Origin: Desulfovibrio sp. OttesenSCG-928-G15
Lineage (GTDB): Bacteria; Desulfobacterota; Desulfovibrionia; Desulfovibrionales; Desulfovibrionaceae
Direction of reading: 5' to 3'
Length of the DNA stretch: 29,998 nt
Assembly (NCBI GenBank): GCA_030266525.1
Contig: JAJDIC010000018.1
Span: forward strand, 1 to 29,998
Program-made: the position numbers and the translations under genes
The notes under the pieces: model-generated
Told to the model about the DNA's origin: nothing
The model's input: the letters and a program-made list of their open reading frames with translations, nothing else
Databases searched by the model: none
Shown: piece by piece, positions 23,290 to 29,998 of the stretch
Layout of the letters: each line of letters opens with the position of its first letter
Position numbering within the stretch: position 1 is the first letter of the stretch

Positions 23290-23431
23290 TCCGGCAACCG
23301 GCTCTTTATGGCGCCCACTACTGATAGCCATATTTTTCTGAACTGCGAGTGGGGCGTATTTCGGCCAACCTGGCCGAAGCCTGTTGATAGACCGCTTCAC
23401 GTGTATAAACATTCTTTACAAGGGAAATTCC

Positions 23432-25546
23432 ATGTCCGCCTTTGTACTTGAAATAGGAACCGAAGAACTGCCCGCAAGGTTTCTGGCCAACTCGGAAAAA
23501 GAGCTGGCAGAGCGCTTCGCTGCAGCACTGAGCGCAGCGGGTTTAAGCTATTCCGGTATGACCACCTGCTCGACACCGCGCAGGCTGACCATATATTTCG
23601 CTGAAATGGCTGAGTCCGCCCTGACCAGGGAAGAGGTGGTCACAGGCCCGCCGGTAAAGGCCGCCTTTGATGTGGGCGGTCGCCCTACAAGAGCCGCGGA
23701 AGGCTTTGCCAAAACCCACGGGGTAGACCTTGAGTCCACCTTCACAGTGAAAACGGAAAAAGGGGAATACATAGCCGTGCGCAAAGTCATGGGCGGCGGT
23801 TCTGCGCTGTCCATCCTGACTTTGGCCTGTCCGGAGATTATTTCTTCCTTGCCTTTTCCCAAAAAAATGCACTGGGGAGCCGGAGAGTACACCTTTGCCC
23901 GCCCCATCCGCTGGATACTCGCGCTTCTGGGCGCTTCGGTAGTACCTTTTACCGTGGGCAACGTGCAGTCAGGCGTACAGACAAGCGGGCACCGCATCCA
24001 TGGCCCCGGCCCTTTCCCTCTGGGCAATGCCGCTGAATATTTTGACGTTATCAGCGGCCCGTGCGCGATAACGGTAAAAGGTTCTGATCGCCGCAAGATG
24101 ATTATGGAGCGGGGCGACTGCCTGGCCGGAGAAAAGAATGGCAAAGTCCTCTGGAAAGACTCTCTTCTGGATGAAGTACAAGGTCTGTGCGAACATCCCG
24201 TACCTCTTTTGGCGTCTTTTGATCCGGCATTTCTGGAGGTGCCCAGGCAGGTGCTTTTGACCAGCATGGAAAGCCATCAGAAGAGTTTCGGCATTGAGGG
24301 AGAAAACGGACGCCTTCTGCCATATTTCCTGACCGTGCTCAACATTTCCCCGCAGGAAGAATCGCTTGTCCGCAAAGGCTGGGAAAGAGTTCTCAGAGCA
24401 AGACTGGAAGACGCGCGCTTTTTCTGGAAAACAGACCTTGCCCACGGCAGCATGGATACCTGGCTGCAAGCGCTTGATTCTGTCATTTTTCTTGCTCCTG
24501 TCGGCAGTATGGGCGACAAAACCAAACGCATCGCTGAACTGTGCGGCTGGCTCAAAGAGCATGTGGGCACGGTTTCCGAACATCCAAGCATTCCCACCCG
24601 GGAAGAAGCGGTTCGAGCGGGCAGGTTGAGCAAAGCGGACCTTGTTTCTGAAATGGTCAAAGAGTTTGATACATTGCAAGGCGTTATGGGGGCCATTTAC
24701 GCAAGGCGCTTTGGCGAGCCGGAAAACGTGGCCCTAGGCATCGCAGAACAATACCTTCCGGCAGGACCGGAAACCCCGGTGCCTTCTTCACTTTGCGGCG
24801 CGTTCGTTTCATTGGCGGACAAAGCTGACACGTTGGTAGGTTGCTTTGGCCTGGGCATGATTCCCACCGGCACGGCAGACCCGTATGCCCTTCGCCGCGC
24901 AGCTCTTGGCATTGCCCGCATTGCCCAGGAGAAGGGCCTTCGTTTCAGCGTGTCCGAACTGTTTGCAAAAGCGCTGGAAAACTATGGAGAGCGAAACTGG
25001 AAAATACTTCCCGACCAGGCCTTGCCCCGGCTACAGGAATTTTTCTCCCAGCGCCTGAAAAACCATTTCATCAGTTCCGGCGCAGAAACCCTTCTGGCGG
25101 AATCAACCCTTCTGGCAGGTTCTGACGATGTATGGGCAAGCTACGCCCGCCTGGAAGCGCTTATCGCCTTCAGTAAAACCGAAGATTTTGCTTCCAGCGT
25201 CCTGACCTTTAAGCGTACAGCCAATATTATCCGCAAGCAGGCCCAGGAAGAAGGAAACGAGCCGAGCGGAAATTTCAAAACAGAGCTTTTGCAGGACGAG
25301 GCCGAAAAGGCGCTGGCAGGAGAGCTGGAAAGACTTGGCCCGACCTTCGATGCCCTGTGGGAAGCAGACCGGTATACGGAAATGTTTGCGCTTCTCAGAG
25401 ACTTGCGTCCCTACGTGGACGCCTTCTTTGAGCAGGTCATGGTCATGTGTGAGGATGAAACCTTGCGCAATAACAGACTGAACATTTTACAGTTCCTTGT
25501 ATCAAAAATTGGCAGGCTGGCGGACTTCGCCGCTCTGCAAATATAA
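23432..25546 (+). CDS. glyS: Glycyl-tRNA synthetase beta subunit
   Basis: 704 residues, typical for GlyS. It opens M-S-A-F-V-L-E-I-G-T-E-E-L-P-A-R-F and shows S-T-P-R-R-L, M-H-W-G, F-A-R-P-I-R-W, an HD-like core and a C-terminal anticodon-binding region. It provides tRNA recognition for the GlyQ catalytic subunit. AAGGGA lies 7 bases before ATG 23432. The 142-base gap from glyQ holds a TTCGGCCA/TGGCCGAA hairpin (23360-23378) without a U-tract, so the two genes are likely co-transcribed. Confidence 0.97.
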   Translation: MSAFVLEIGTEELPARFLANSEKELAERFAAALSAAGLSYSGMTTCSTPRRLTIYFAEMAESALTREEVVTGPPVKAAFDVGGRPTRAAEGFAKTHGVDLESTFTVKTEKGEYIAVRKVMGGGSALSILTLACPEIISSLPFPKKMHWGAGEYTFARPIRWILALLGASVVPFTVGNVQSGVQTSGHRIHGPGPFPLGNAAEYFDVISGPCAITVKGSDRRKMIMERGDCLAGEKNGKVLWKDSLLDEVQGLCEHPVPLLASFDPAFLEVPRQVLLTSMESHQKSFGIEGENGRLLPYFLTVLNISPQEESLVRKGWERVLRARLEDARFFWKTDLAHGSMDTWLQALDSVIFLAPVGSMGDKTKRIAELCGWLKEHVGTVSEHPSIPTREEAVRAGRLSKADLVSEMVKEFDTLQGVMGAIYARRFGEPENVALGIAEQYLPAGPETPVPSSLCGAFVSLADKADTLVGCFGLGMIPTGTADPYALRRAALGIARIAQEKGLRFSVSELFAKALENYGERNWKILPDQALPRLQEFFSQRLKNHFISSGAETLLAESTLLAGSDDVWASYARLEALIAFSKTEDFASSVLTFKRTANIIRKQAQEEGNEPSGNFKTELLQDEAEKALAGELERLGPTFDALWEADRYTEMFALLRDLRPYVDAFFEQVMVMCEDETLRNNRLNILQFLVSKIGRLADFAALQI

Positions 25547-25560
25547 ACGGCGGAGCAGAT

Positions 25561-26652
25561 ATGAGCATAGATGGCAAAAACAACGGGTTAAGCAGGCGCA
25601 GCTTTATCAAGTCTGCCGCAGCCGGAATGGGATTGGTTGCGGCGGCATCCATGCCCGCGATGCCTTCTGTTCTACAGGCAGATACGGTAAAAGGGCCGTG
25701 GAAAAAACAGGAATATACGCTGGTAGATGCGCATTTGCACTACCTGGACTTTATCCAGGGAACAGACGGCTTTGAACAGCTGGTCAAAAAGATGGATGAA
25801 GCGGGTGTTTCCCACGCGGTTTTGTTCGGCATGCCCATGGCCAAGCAGTGGGATGAAGGCGCGCCCAACAAACCCACCTATTACCTGAGCAACGATTCAC
25901 GAGCCTATTACTTCAGCGCAACCGACTATATGCTGATGACCGACTACATGCGCCAGCCTGATGAAATCAAATCGCGATTTTTCCCTTTTGCGGCAGGAAT
26001 AAACCCCAACGACAAATTTGCGGCCCAACATCTGCGCAAGGTTCTGGAAGATTTCCCCGGGGTTTTCTGTGGTATAGGCGAATTGATGAGCAGGCATGAT
26101 GACCTGACCGCCCTGACCTATGGAGAGCCGCCAAGGGCCAACCATCCCGCCTTACTAAACGTGTATGACCTTGCAGCGGAATATTCCATGCCGGTGCTTA
26201 TTCACCACAACATTGCCGGTTCATACATGAAAGAACCCATCTACCTTCAGGAAATGAAGGAGGGCCTTGCTCATAACAGGAATACGAATATCATCTGGGC
26301 CCATGTGGGCATTTCGCGTCGGGTGGAAATTCCCGCCCTGGATGTAATCGCAGACTCCATGTTGTCTGAAAACGCCAACCTGTATTTTGATATTTCCTGG
26401 GTCGTGTATGATGACTACATCAACAAGAACGAACAGAGCCTGGAAATTTGGGCAGCCCTGTTTGAAAAGCACCCCGGCAGATTCCTGATTGGCTCGGATA
26501 AGGTAGGACATTGGGCCACCTACCCGAATGAAATCACAAAATACCACGTCTTCCTCAAGCTGTTGAGTGAAGGCACCCGCCAGAAAGTCTGTGTGGAAAA
26601 CATTCTCGGCCTGCTTGACGCAAGGCGCGAAGAGATGCGTAAGATAGCGTAA
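25561..26652 (+). CDS. Tat-exported amidohydrolase-family protein
   Basis: 363 residues. The N-terminus has a twin-arginine signal, S-R-R-S-F-I-K (11-17), followed by a hydrophobic Ala/Met-rich stretch to about residue 40, so export of a folded, probably metal-loaded enzyme is expected. The rest is an amidohydrolase-2 type barrel: V-D-A-H-L-H as first metal motif, V-L-I-H-H-N in the middle, I-W-A-H-V-G, and a late L-I-G-S-D-K. Such enzymes cover hydrolases and decarboxylases; the substrate cannot be told. It begins 15 bases after glyS behind GGAG, so it may ride on the glyQS transcript although the functions are unrelated. Confidence 0.85.
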   Translation: MSIDGKNNGLSRRSFIKSAAAGMGLVAAASMPAMPSVLQADTVKGPWKKQEYTLVDAHLHYLDFIQGTDGFEQLVKKMDEAGVSHAVLFGMPMAKQWDEGAPNKPTYYLSNDSRAYYFSATDYMLMTDYMRQPDEIKSRFFPFAAGINPNDKFAAQHLRKVLEDFPGVFCGIGELMSRHDDLTALTYGEPPRANHPALLNVYDLAAEYSMPVLIHHNIAGSYMKEPIYLQEMKEGLAHNRNTNIIWAHVGISRRVEIPALDVIADSMLSENANLYFDISWVVYDDYINKNEQSLEIWAALFEKHPGRFLIGSDKVGHWATYPNEITKYHVFLKLLSEGTRQKVCVENILGLLDARREEMRKIA

Positions 26653-26698
26653 GGGGCTTGTTCCCTTTGCAGCAACGCCCGTTTTCCACATTCATTTT

Positions 26699-26736
26699 GC
26701 ATCGCCCGCATACCCCTTGTGCGGGCGATGCGTTTT
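26699..26736 (+). terminator. Rho-independent terminator closing the glyQ-glyS-amidohydrolase run
   Basis: A perfect 12-bp stem, GCATCGCCCGCA (26699-26710) with TGCGGGCGATGC (26720-26731), is followed by GTTTT. It lies 47 bases past the amidohydrolase stop. Confidence 0.85.
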
Positions 26737-26777
26737 AGTGGTTCACGCCTTTCATATCAGCTTGCTACATAGACGCT

Positions 26778-26793
26778 AGGCACAAAGCTTGCA
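26778..26793 (+). promoter_or_regulatory. Candidate sigma-54 promoter in front of rpoN
   Basis: GGCAC (26779-26783), five bases, then TTGCA (26789-26793) matches the -24/-12 consensus TGGCAC-N5-TTGCW except for the first T. The critical GG and GC (26779-26780, 26791-26792) have the exact 10-base separation. Transcription would start near 26804, leaving a leader of about 118 bases before rpoN. This suggests that RpoN regulates its own operon. No enhancer-binding-protein site was identified. Confidence 0.55.
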
Positions 26794-26921
26794 TAAAAGC
26801 TGCGCTTATGGCATTATGTATTCGGAATTTATGAACGGCTTCCCGAAAAAAGGGGAGGCGGCCCTGCCAGGCGGGGAATATTTTCTCACTGCCTGTTTTC
26901 AAAGGAAAGGACGGTCAACAC

Positions 26922-28352
26922 ATGGCTCTTGAGTTACGGCAGCAACTCAAATTATCCCAGCAACTGGTAATGACCCCGCAGTTGCAGCAAGCTATCAAGC
27001 TGCTGCAACTTTCACGCGTGGAATTACTGGAAACTGTACAGCAGGAACTGCTGGAGAACCCCTTTCTTGAAGAAACCGTCGAAGAAACGCACAGCCCCGA
27101 TGAAGAAAAAAGGACTCTGCGCGAAGAAGACAAGGACGCCTATTCCCAGGAAGCCGCCAAAAACGCGGACTGGGAAGACTATCTGGGGGATTTCTCCAGC
27201 ACCTCACGCCAATCATCTGCCAGGGAGTTTGAAAGCGCCACGGATGATGGTTTAAGTTTTGAAAACAGATATTCCACCAAACCCACACTGGAAGGGCACC
27301 TGAACTGGCAGTTACGCCTTTCTTCTGCGCTTACGGAAGATCAGAAGTTTATCGGAGAGGCCATAATAGGCAACATCAGCTCATCCGGCTACCTTTCCGC
27401 TTCCCTGGAAGATATAGCCCGCCTTTCCGGCGCAAGCCTTGATGCGGTGCAAGCCGTCTTATCTGTTATCCAGCGCTTTGACCCCATTGGGGTCGCTTCA
27501 AGAACACCGCAGGAATGTTTGATGGTGCAACTTGAAGTTTTGAAGTATGACCGGGATCCCATACTGGTTTCTCTTGTCACAGAACACCTTGAAGACCTTG
27601 AAGCCAAACGCTACAAACCCATTTTACGAAAGTTCAAGTTAACTCCGGACGACTTGAAGGAATATCTGGATATCATTCAGTCGCTTGATCCGCTTCCCGG
27701 GGCCAGCTTCGGGGGTGGGGAGCCCACCTATGTTTCACCCGATGTTTTTGTTTACCGGCTGGATGACGAGTTTGTCATCGCCCTGAACGAAGACGGGTTG
27801 CCGCAACTGCACCTTTCATCCCTGTATGAAGACAGCCTGCAATCAGCCAATGAAACGGACAAAGACTACTTTCAGGAAAAAATACGTTCAGCCTCCTGGC
27901 TTATCAAAAGCCTGTACCAGAGGCAAAGAACGCTATATAAAGTTATGGAGAGCATAGTGCGCTTCCAGCAGGACTTTTTCCTGAACGGAGTTTCCGGCCT
28001 CAAACCGCTTATCCTGAAGGATATTGCCGACGATATCAGCATGCACGAATCTACGGTAAGCCGTATTACAACCAATAAGTATGCTGCAACTCCATATGGC
28101 GTATATGAGTTAAAGTTTTTCTTTAACAGCGCGCTGTCGCTTGATGATGGAACCGAGGTCGGCTCTGAAAGTGTGAAGGCGCTTATCAAGAAATATATTG
28201 CAGCAGAAGACCCCAAGTCTCCTTTAAGTGACGAGCGAATTGGCGAACTTTTGAAGGAAGACCTTAAAGTGAACATTGCGCGGCGCACTGTAGCCAAATA
28301 CAGAACCGCGCTGGACATACCTTCTTCATCCAAACGCAGAACTTTTTTTTAA
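26922..28352 (+). CDS. rpoN: RNA polymerase sigma-54 factor
   Basis: 476 residues. Region I is the Gln/Leu-rich start (L-R-Q-Q-L-K-L-S-Q-Q-L-V-M-T-P-Q-L-Q-Q-A-I), the site contacted by enhancer-binding ATPases. An acidic linker (about 50-90) is region II. The core-binding part follows, then a helix-turn-helix and the RpoN box A-R-R-T-V-A-K-Y-R near the C-terminus that reads the -24 element. Its job is to direct RNA polymerase to activator-dependent promoters. AAAGGA lies upstream of the ATG. It heads a cluster with hpf, ptsN and rapZ, the classic rpoN neighbourhood. Confidence 0.97.
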   Translation: MALELRQQLKLSQQLVMTPQLQQAIKLLQLSRVELLETVQQELLENPFLEETVEETHSPDEEKRTLREEDKDAYSQEAAKNADWEDYLGDFSSTSRQSSAREFESATDDGLSFENRYSTKPTLEGHLNWQLRLSSALTEDQKFIGEAIIGNISSSGYLSASLEDIARLSGASLDAVQAVLSVIQRFDPIGVASRTPQECLMVQLEVLKYDRDPILVSLVTEHLEDLEAKRYKPILRKFKLTPDDLKEYLDIIQSLDPLPGASFGGGEPTYVSPDVFVYRLDDEFVIALNEDGLPQLHLSSLYEDSLQSANETDKDYFQEKIRSASWLIKSLYQRQRTLYKVMESIVRFQQDFFLNGVSGLKPLILKDIADDISMHESTVSRITTNKYAATPYGVYELKFFFNSALSLDDGTEVGSESVKALIKKYIAAEDPKSPLSDERIGELLKEDLKVNIARRTVAKYRTALDIPSSSKRRTFF

Positions 28353-28487
28353 GGAACCCCGGTTTTTCACTATCTGTTGAGGAAAGAAGCGTTTATACTT
28401 GTCTCAGAATACTCACTACACGTTGCAATACCGGAGATGATTGTCCTCGCAACAACTTACCAAGTCGTTTTATTCCGGGAGGTTCTC

Positions 28488-29042
28488 ATGAACATAGCTT
28501 TAACCTTTAAGAATTTCGATCCTTCAGACCATTTACGGCAGTATGCAAAACGCCGGTTTGAGAAACTCGGCCGTTTTCTGCACAAATCGGAAAATGTTGA
28601 AATGACTGCTGTGCTGACAGTTGATAAATTTCGCCATAAAGCGGACGTACAGCTTTCCGGCGATGGTGTGGCCATTTCTGCGGTTGAACAGTCGCAAGAT
28701 ATGTACGCAACGGTAGATATGGTGCTGGACAAGCTGGAAACCCAGCTTAAGAAACACGCCGAGCGGATGAAGGAAAAACGCCGCTCCGGTCGTGGCAGTG
28801 CGGATGCCGCCGCGGACGTATATGTCGGTGATGTACAAGACGCCGGCGATGCCCCGAAATACACCATTCAGGAAGAAACGGTTGAACCTAAACCCATGTT
28901 CCCCGAAGAAGCCGTATTACAGCTTGAGCAGCGTGATGATCCGGTGTTGCTCTTTTTGCATGGAGAAACCGACAGGCTCAACCTTATCTACAAACGCAAA
29001 CAGGGCGTGTACAGCCTGATTGATTTAGGTTCGGTCGAATAA
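28488..29042 (+). CDS. hpf: Ribosome hibernation promoting factor, long form
   Basis: 184 residues. The N-terminal HPF/RaiA fold (about 1-100: M-N-I-A-L-T-F-K-N-F-D-P-S-D ... V-D-M-V-L-D-K-L-E-T-Q-L-K-K-H) is joined by a variable linker to a C-terminal domain (about 130-184: A-V-L-Q-L ... F-L-H-G-E-T-D-R-L-N-L-I-Y-K-R-K-Q-G-V-Y-S-L-I). The tail marks the long form that dimerises 70S ribosomes on its own. ATG 28488 with GGAGG 7 bases upstream is clearly the start; in-frame starts further up lack one. It lies 135 bases after rpoN. Confidence 0.94.
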   Translation: MNIALTFKNFDPSDHLRQYAKRRFEKLGRFLHKSENVEMTAVLTVDKFRHKADVQLSGDGVAISAVEQSQDMYATVDMVLDKLETQLKKHAERMKEKRRSGRGSADAAADVYVGDVQDAGDAPKYTIQEETVEPKPMFPEEAVLQLEQRDDPVLLFLHGETDRLNLIYKRKQGVYSLIDLGSVE

Positions 29043-29056
29043 ACAAAGCATTTGCC

Positions 29057-29506
29057 ATGAATATAGCGGATATTCTTCCCGTGGATGCGATAGTGCCTGA
29101 CATGAAGGCACTATCGCAAACCGGTGTCTTTGAGGAGCTTATTGCTCCTCTTGTCGCACTGCACCCTGACTTGCAGGACCAGGCTCTGGTCAAGGCCCTT
29201 TGTGAAAGAGAAATGCTGGGGTCTACTGCTATAGGTGAGGGAGTGGCCATTCCGCACGGCAAAGTGGCCGGGCTGGAGAATGTTTTACTGGCGGTCGGCA
29301 GAAGCATCACGGGGGTTGATTTTGATGCGCCGGATTCAAAGCCCTGTCAAATTTTTTTCCTCATACTGGCACCCGAGCATGGCGCGGGAATGCACCTGAA
29401 ATTGCTGGCCCAGATAGCGAGAAGGGCGAAGGACCCTGTTTTTCGTTCGGAAATCATGCTTGCAAGCGGGGCGGACCAAATTCGCCATGCGTTCACGGCT
29501 CCCTGA
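29057..29506 (+). CDS. ptsN: PTS IIA-type nitrogen regulatory protein
   Basis: 149 residues of the fructose/mannitol IIA fold. The phospho-acceptor H67 lies in A-I-P-H-G-K, preceded by G-S-T-A-I-G-E-G-V. EIIA-Ntr proteins take phosphate from NPr/EI-Ntr and regulate sigma-54-linked, potassium or stress functions. It follows hpf by only 14 bases. No clear Shine-Dalgarno is seen before its ATG, so translation may be coupled to hpf. Confidence 0.92.
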   Translation: MNIADILPVDAIVPDMKALSQTGVFEELIAPLVALHPDLQDQALVKALCEREMLGSTAIGEGVAIPHGKVAGLENVLLAVGRSITGVDFDAPDSKPCQIFFLILAPEHGAGMHLKLLAQIARRAKDPVFRSEIMLASGADQIRHAFTAP

Positions 29507-29569
29507 ACCGGAATTGTGCAGGCAATCCCCTGACACACTCCTGCATCACAGAACAACAGGTATTTGTAT

Positions 29570-29998
29570 ATGGCTGTTGAAAAAACACCCCCGGTAAGCG
29601 CCGCCGACAATGTTCCCGTTGTTGTGATTACCGGACTTTCCGGCTCCGGCAAGAGCACAGCGCTGGCGGTATTTGAAGACATGGGCTTTTTTACCGTAGA
29701 TGGGTTGCCCGCCTTTTTCGCCCCGAAGCTTGCCGATATGGTGGCCCATCAGGATTTTTCCTATCGCGGCCTCGCCCTTGGCATGGATTTACGCCAGACA
29801 GATTTTGAACGAGAGTTGAATTCTGCCCTGATTTCTCTGCGGCAAGCCGGTTTTTCCCCGAGAATCATTTTTCTTGAGGCAGAGCAGGGAATTTTGTTGA
29901 AACGCTATGCTTCCACGCGGCGTGTTCATCCCCTGGAAAAAGAAGGCTTTGGCCTGGAGCAGGCCATTGAAAATGAACGCTACAGAATCAGGCACTTG
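29570..29998 (+). CDS. rapZ: RapZ-type RNase adapter / nucleotide-binding protein (partial, runs off the window)
   Basis: The first 143 codons are present; the frame is open to the end of the window. A P-loop G-L-S-G-S-G-K-S (22-29) follows a short N-terminal extension. F-T-V-D-G-L-P (about 42-48) and D-L-R-Q come after it, and the segment with L-K-R-Y, T-R-R-V-H-P-L completes the match to RapZ/YvcJ. In E. coli RapZ directs RNase E to the small RNA GlmZ and senses glucosamine-6-phosphate; in other bacteria the role is less clear. It comes last in the rpoN-hpf-ptsN-rapZ order seen across proteobacteria. Confidence 0.93.
   Translation, partial: MAVEKTPPVSAADNVPVVVITGLSGSGKSTALAVFEDMGFFTVDGLPAFFAPKLADMVAHQDFSYRGLALGMDLRQTDFERELNSALISLRQAGFSPRIIFLEAEQGILLKRYASTRRVHPLEKEGFGLEQAIENERYRIRHL

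Overview
The window has two unlike halves. The right part (about 10,460 to the end) is a bacterial chromosome backbone that looks like a sulfate reducer of the Desulfovibrionaceae. The inference rests on gene content and order: a birA-like ligase next to a one-piece pyruvate carboxylase, recO, separate glyQ and glyS, and the run rpoN, long hpf, ptsN, rapZ. I do not name a genus. The left part (1 to about 10,460) is an integrated phage-type element ending at the 3' end of a tRNA-Lys gene. Its left end and any integrase lie outside the window.

The element reads rightward from a near-perfect sigma-70 promoter at 50-78. First come a zinc-finger protein and a small partner, then a terminator. Next is an overlapping gene chain: an AlpA-like DNA-binding protein, two related four-cysteine mini-proteins, and a P4-type primase-polymerase/SF3 helicase. 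An array of nine 9-bp iterons on both strands follows directly and is the likely replication origin. A second coupled chain holds an ERCC4-type nuclease, a piece of a ParB-like protein, three small unknowns, a DUF5681-type protein, a scaffold-like protein and two short coiled-coil proteins. No large terminase, portal, capsid or tail gene is visible. The content therefore fits a phage satellite (P4/PICI-like) or a strongly reduced prophage. The chain ends in a Y-shaped structured RNA with a U-tract.

The switch region lies at 7,485-8,440. A leftward XRE repressor and an ORF6N-type antirepressor face a rightward promoter across two matching 18-bp operators. Beyond the ORF6N gene is a decayed second copy of the repressor's 3' end. 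The rightward unit carries an unknown gene and a RelA/SpoT-domain nucleotidyltransferase with intact synthetase motifs, probably anti-phage or toxin-type cargo.

The chromosomal half starts with tRNA-Lys(CUU) and its own promoter. It continues with a DsbD-type reductase, a small flagellar-rod-like protein, a leftward diguanylate cyclase with a degenerate receiver domain, and a leftward CCA-adding enzyme. Rightward again come the biotin ligase and pyruvate carboxylase (enzyme and its substrate side by side), recO, the two glycyl-tRNA synthetase subunits and a Tat-exported amidohydrolase. The sigma-54 cluster closes the window, with a candidate sigma-54 promoter in front of rpoN itself. The window ends inside rapZ.
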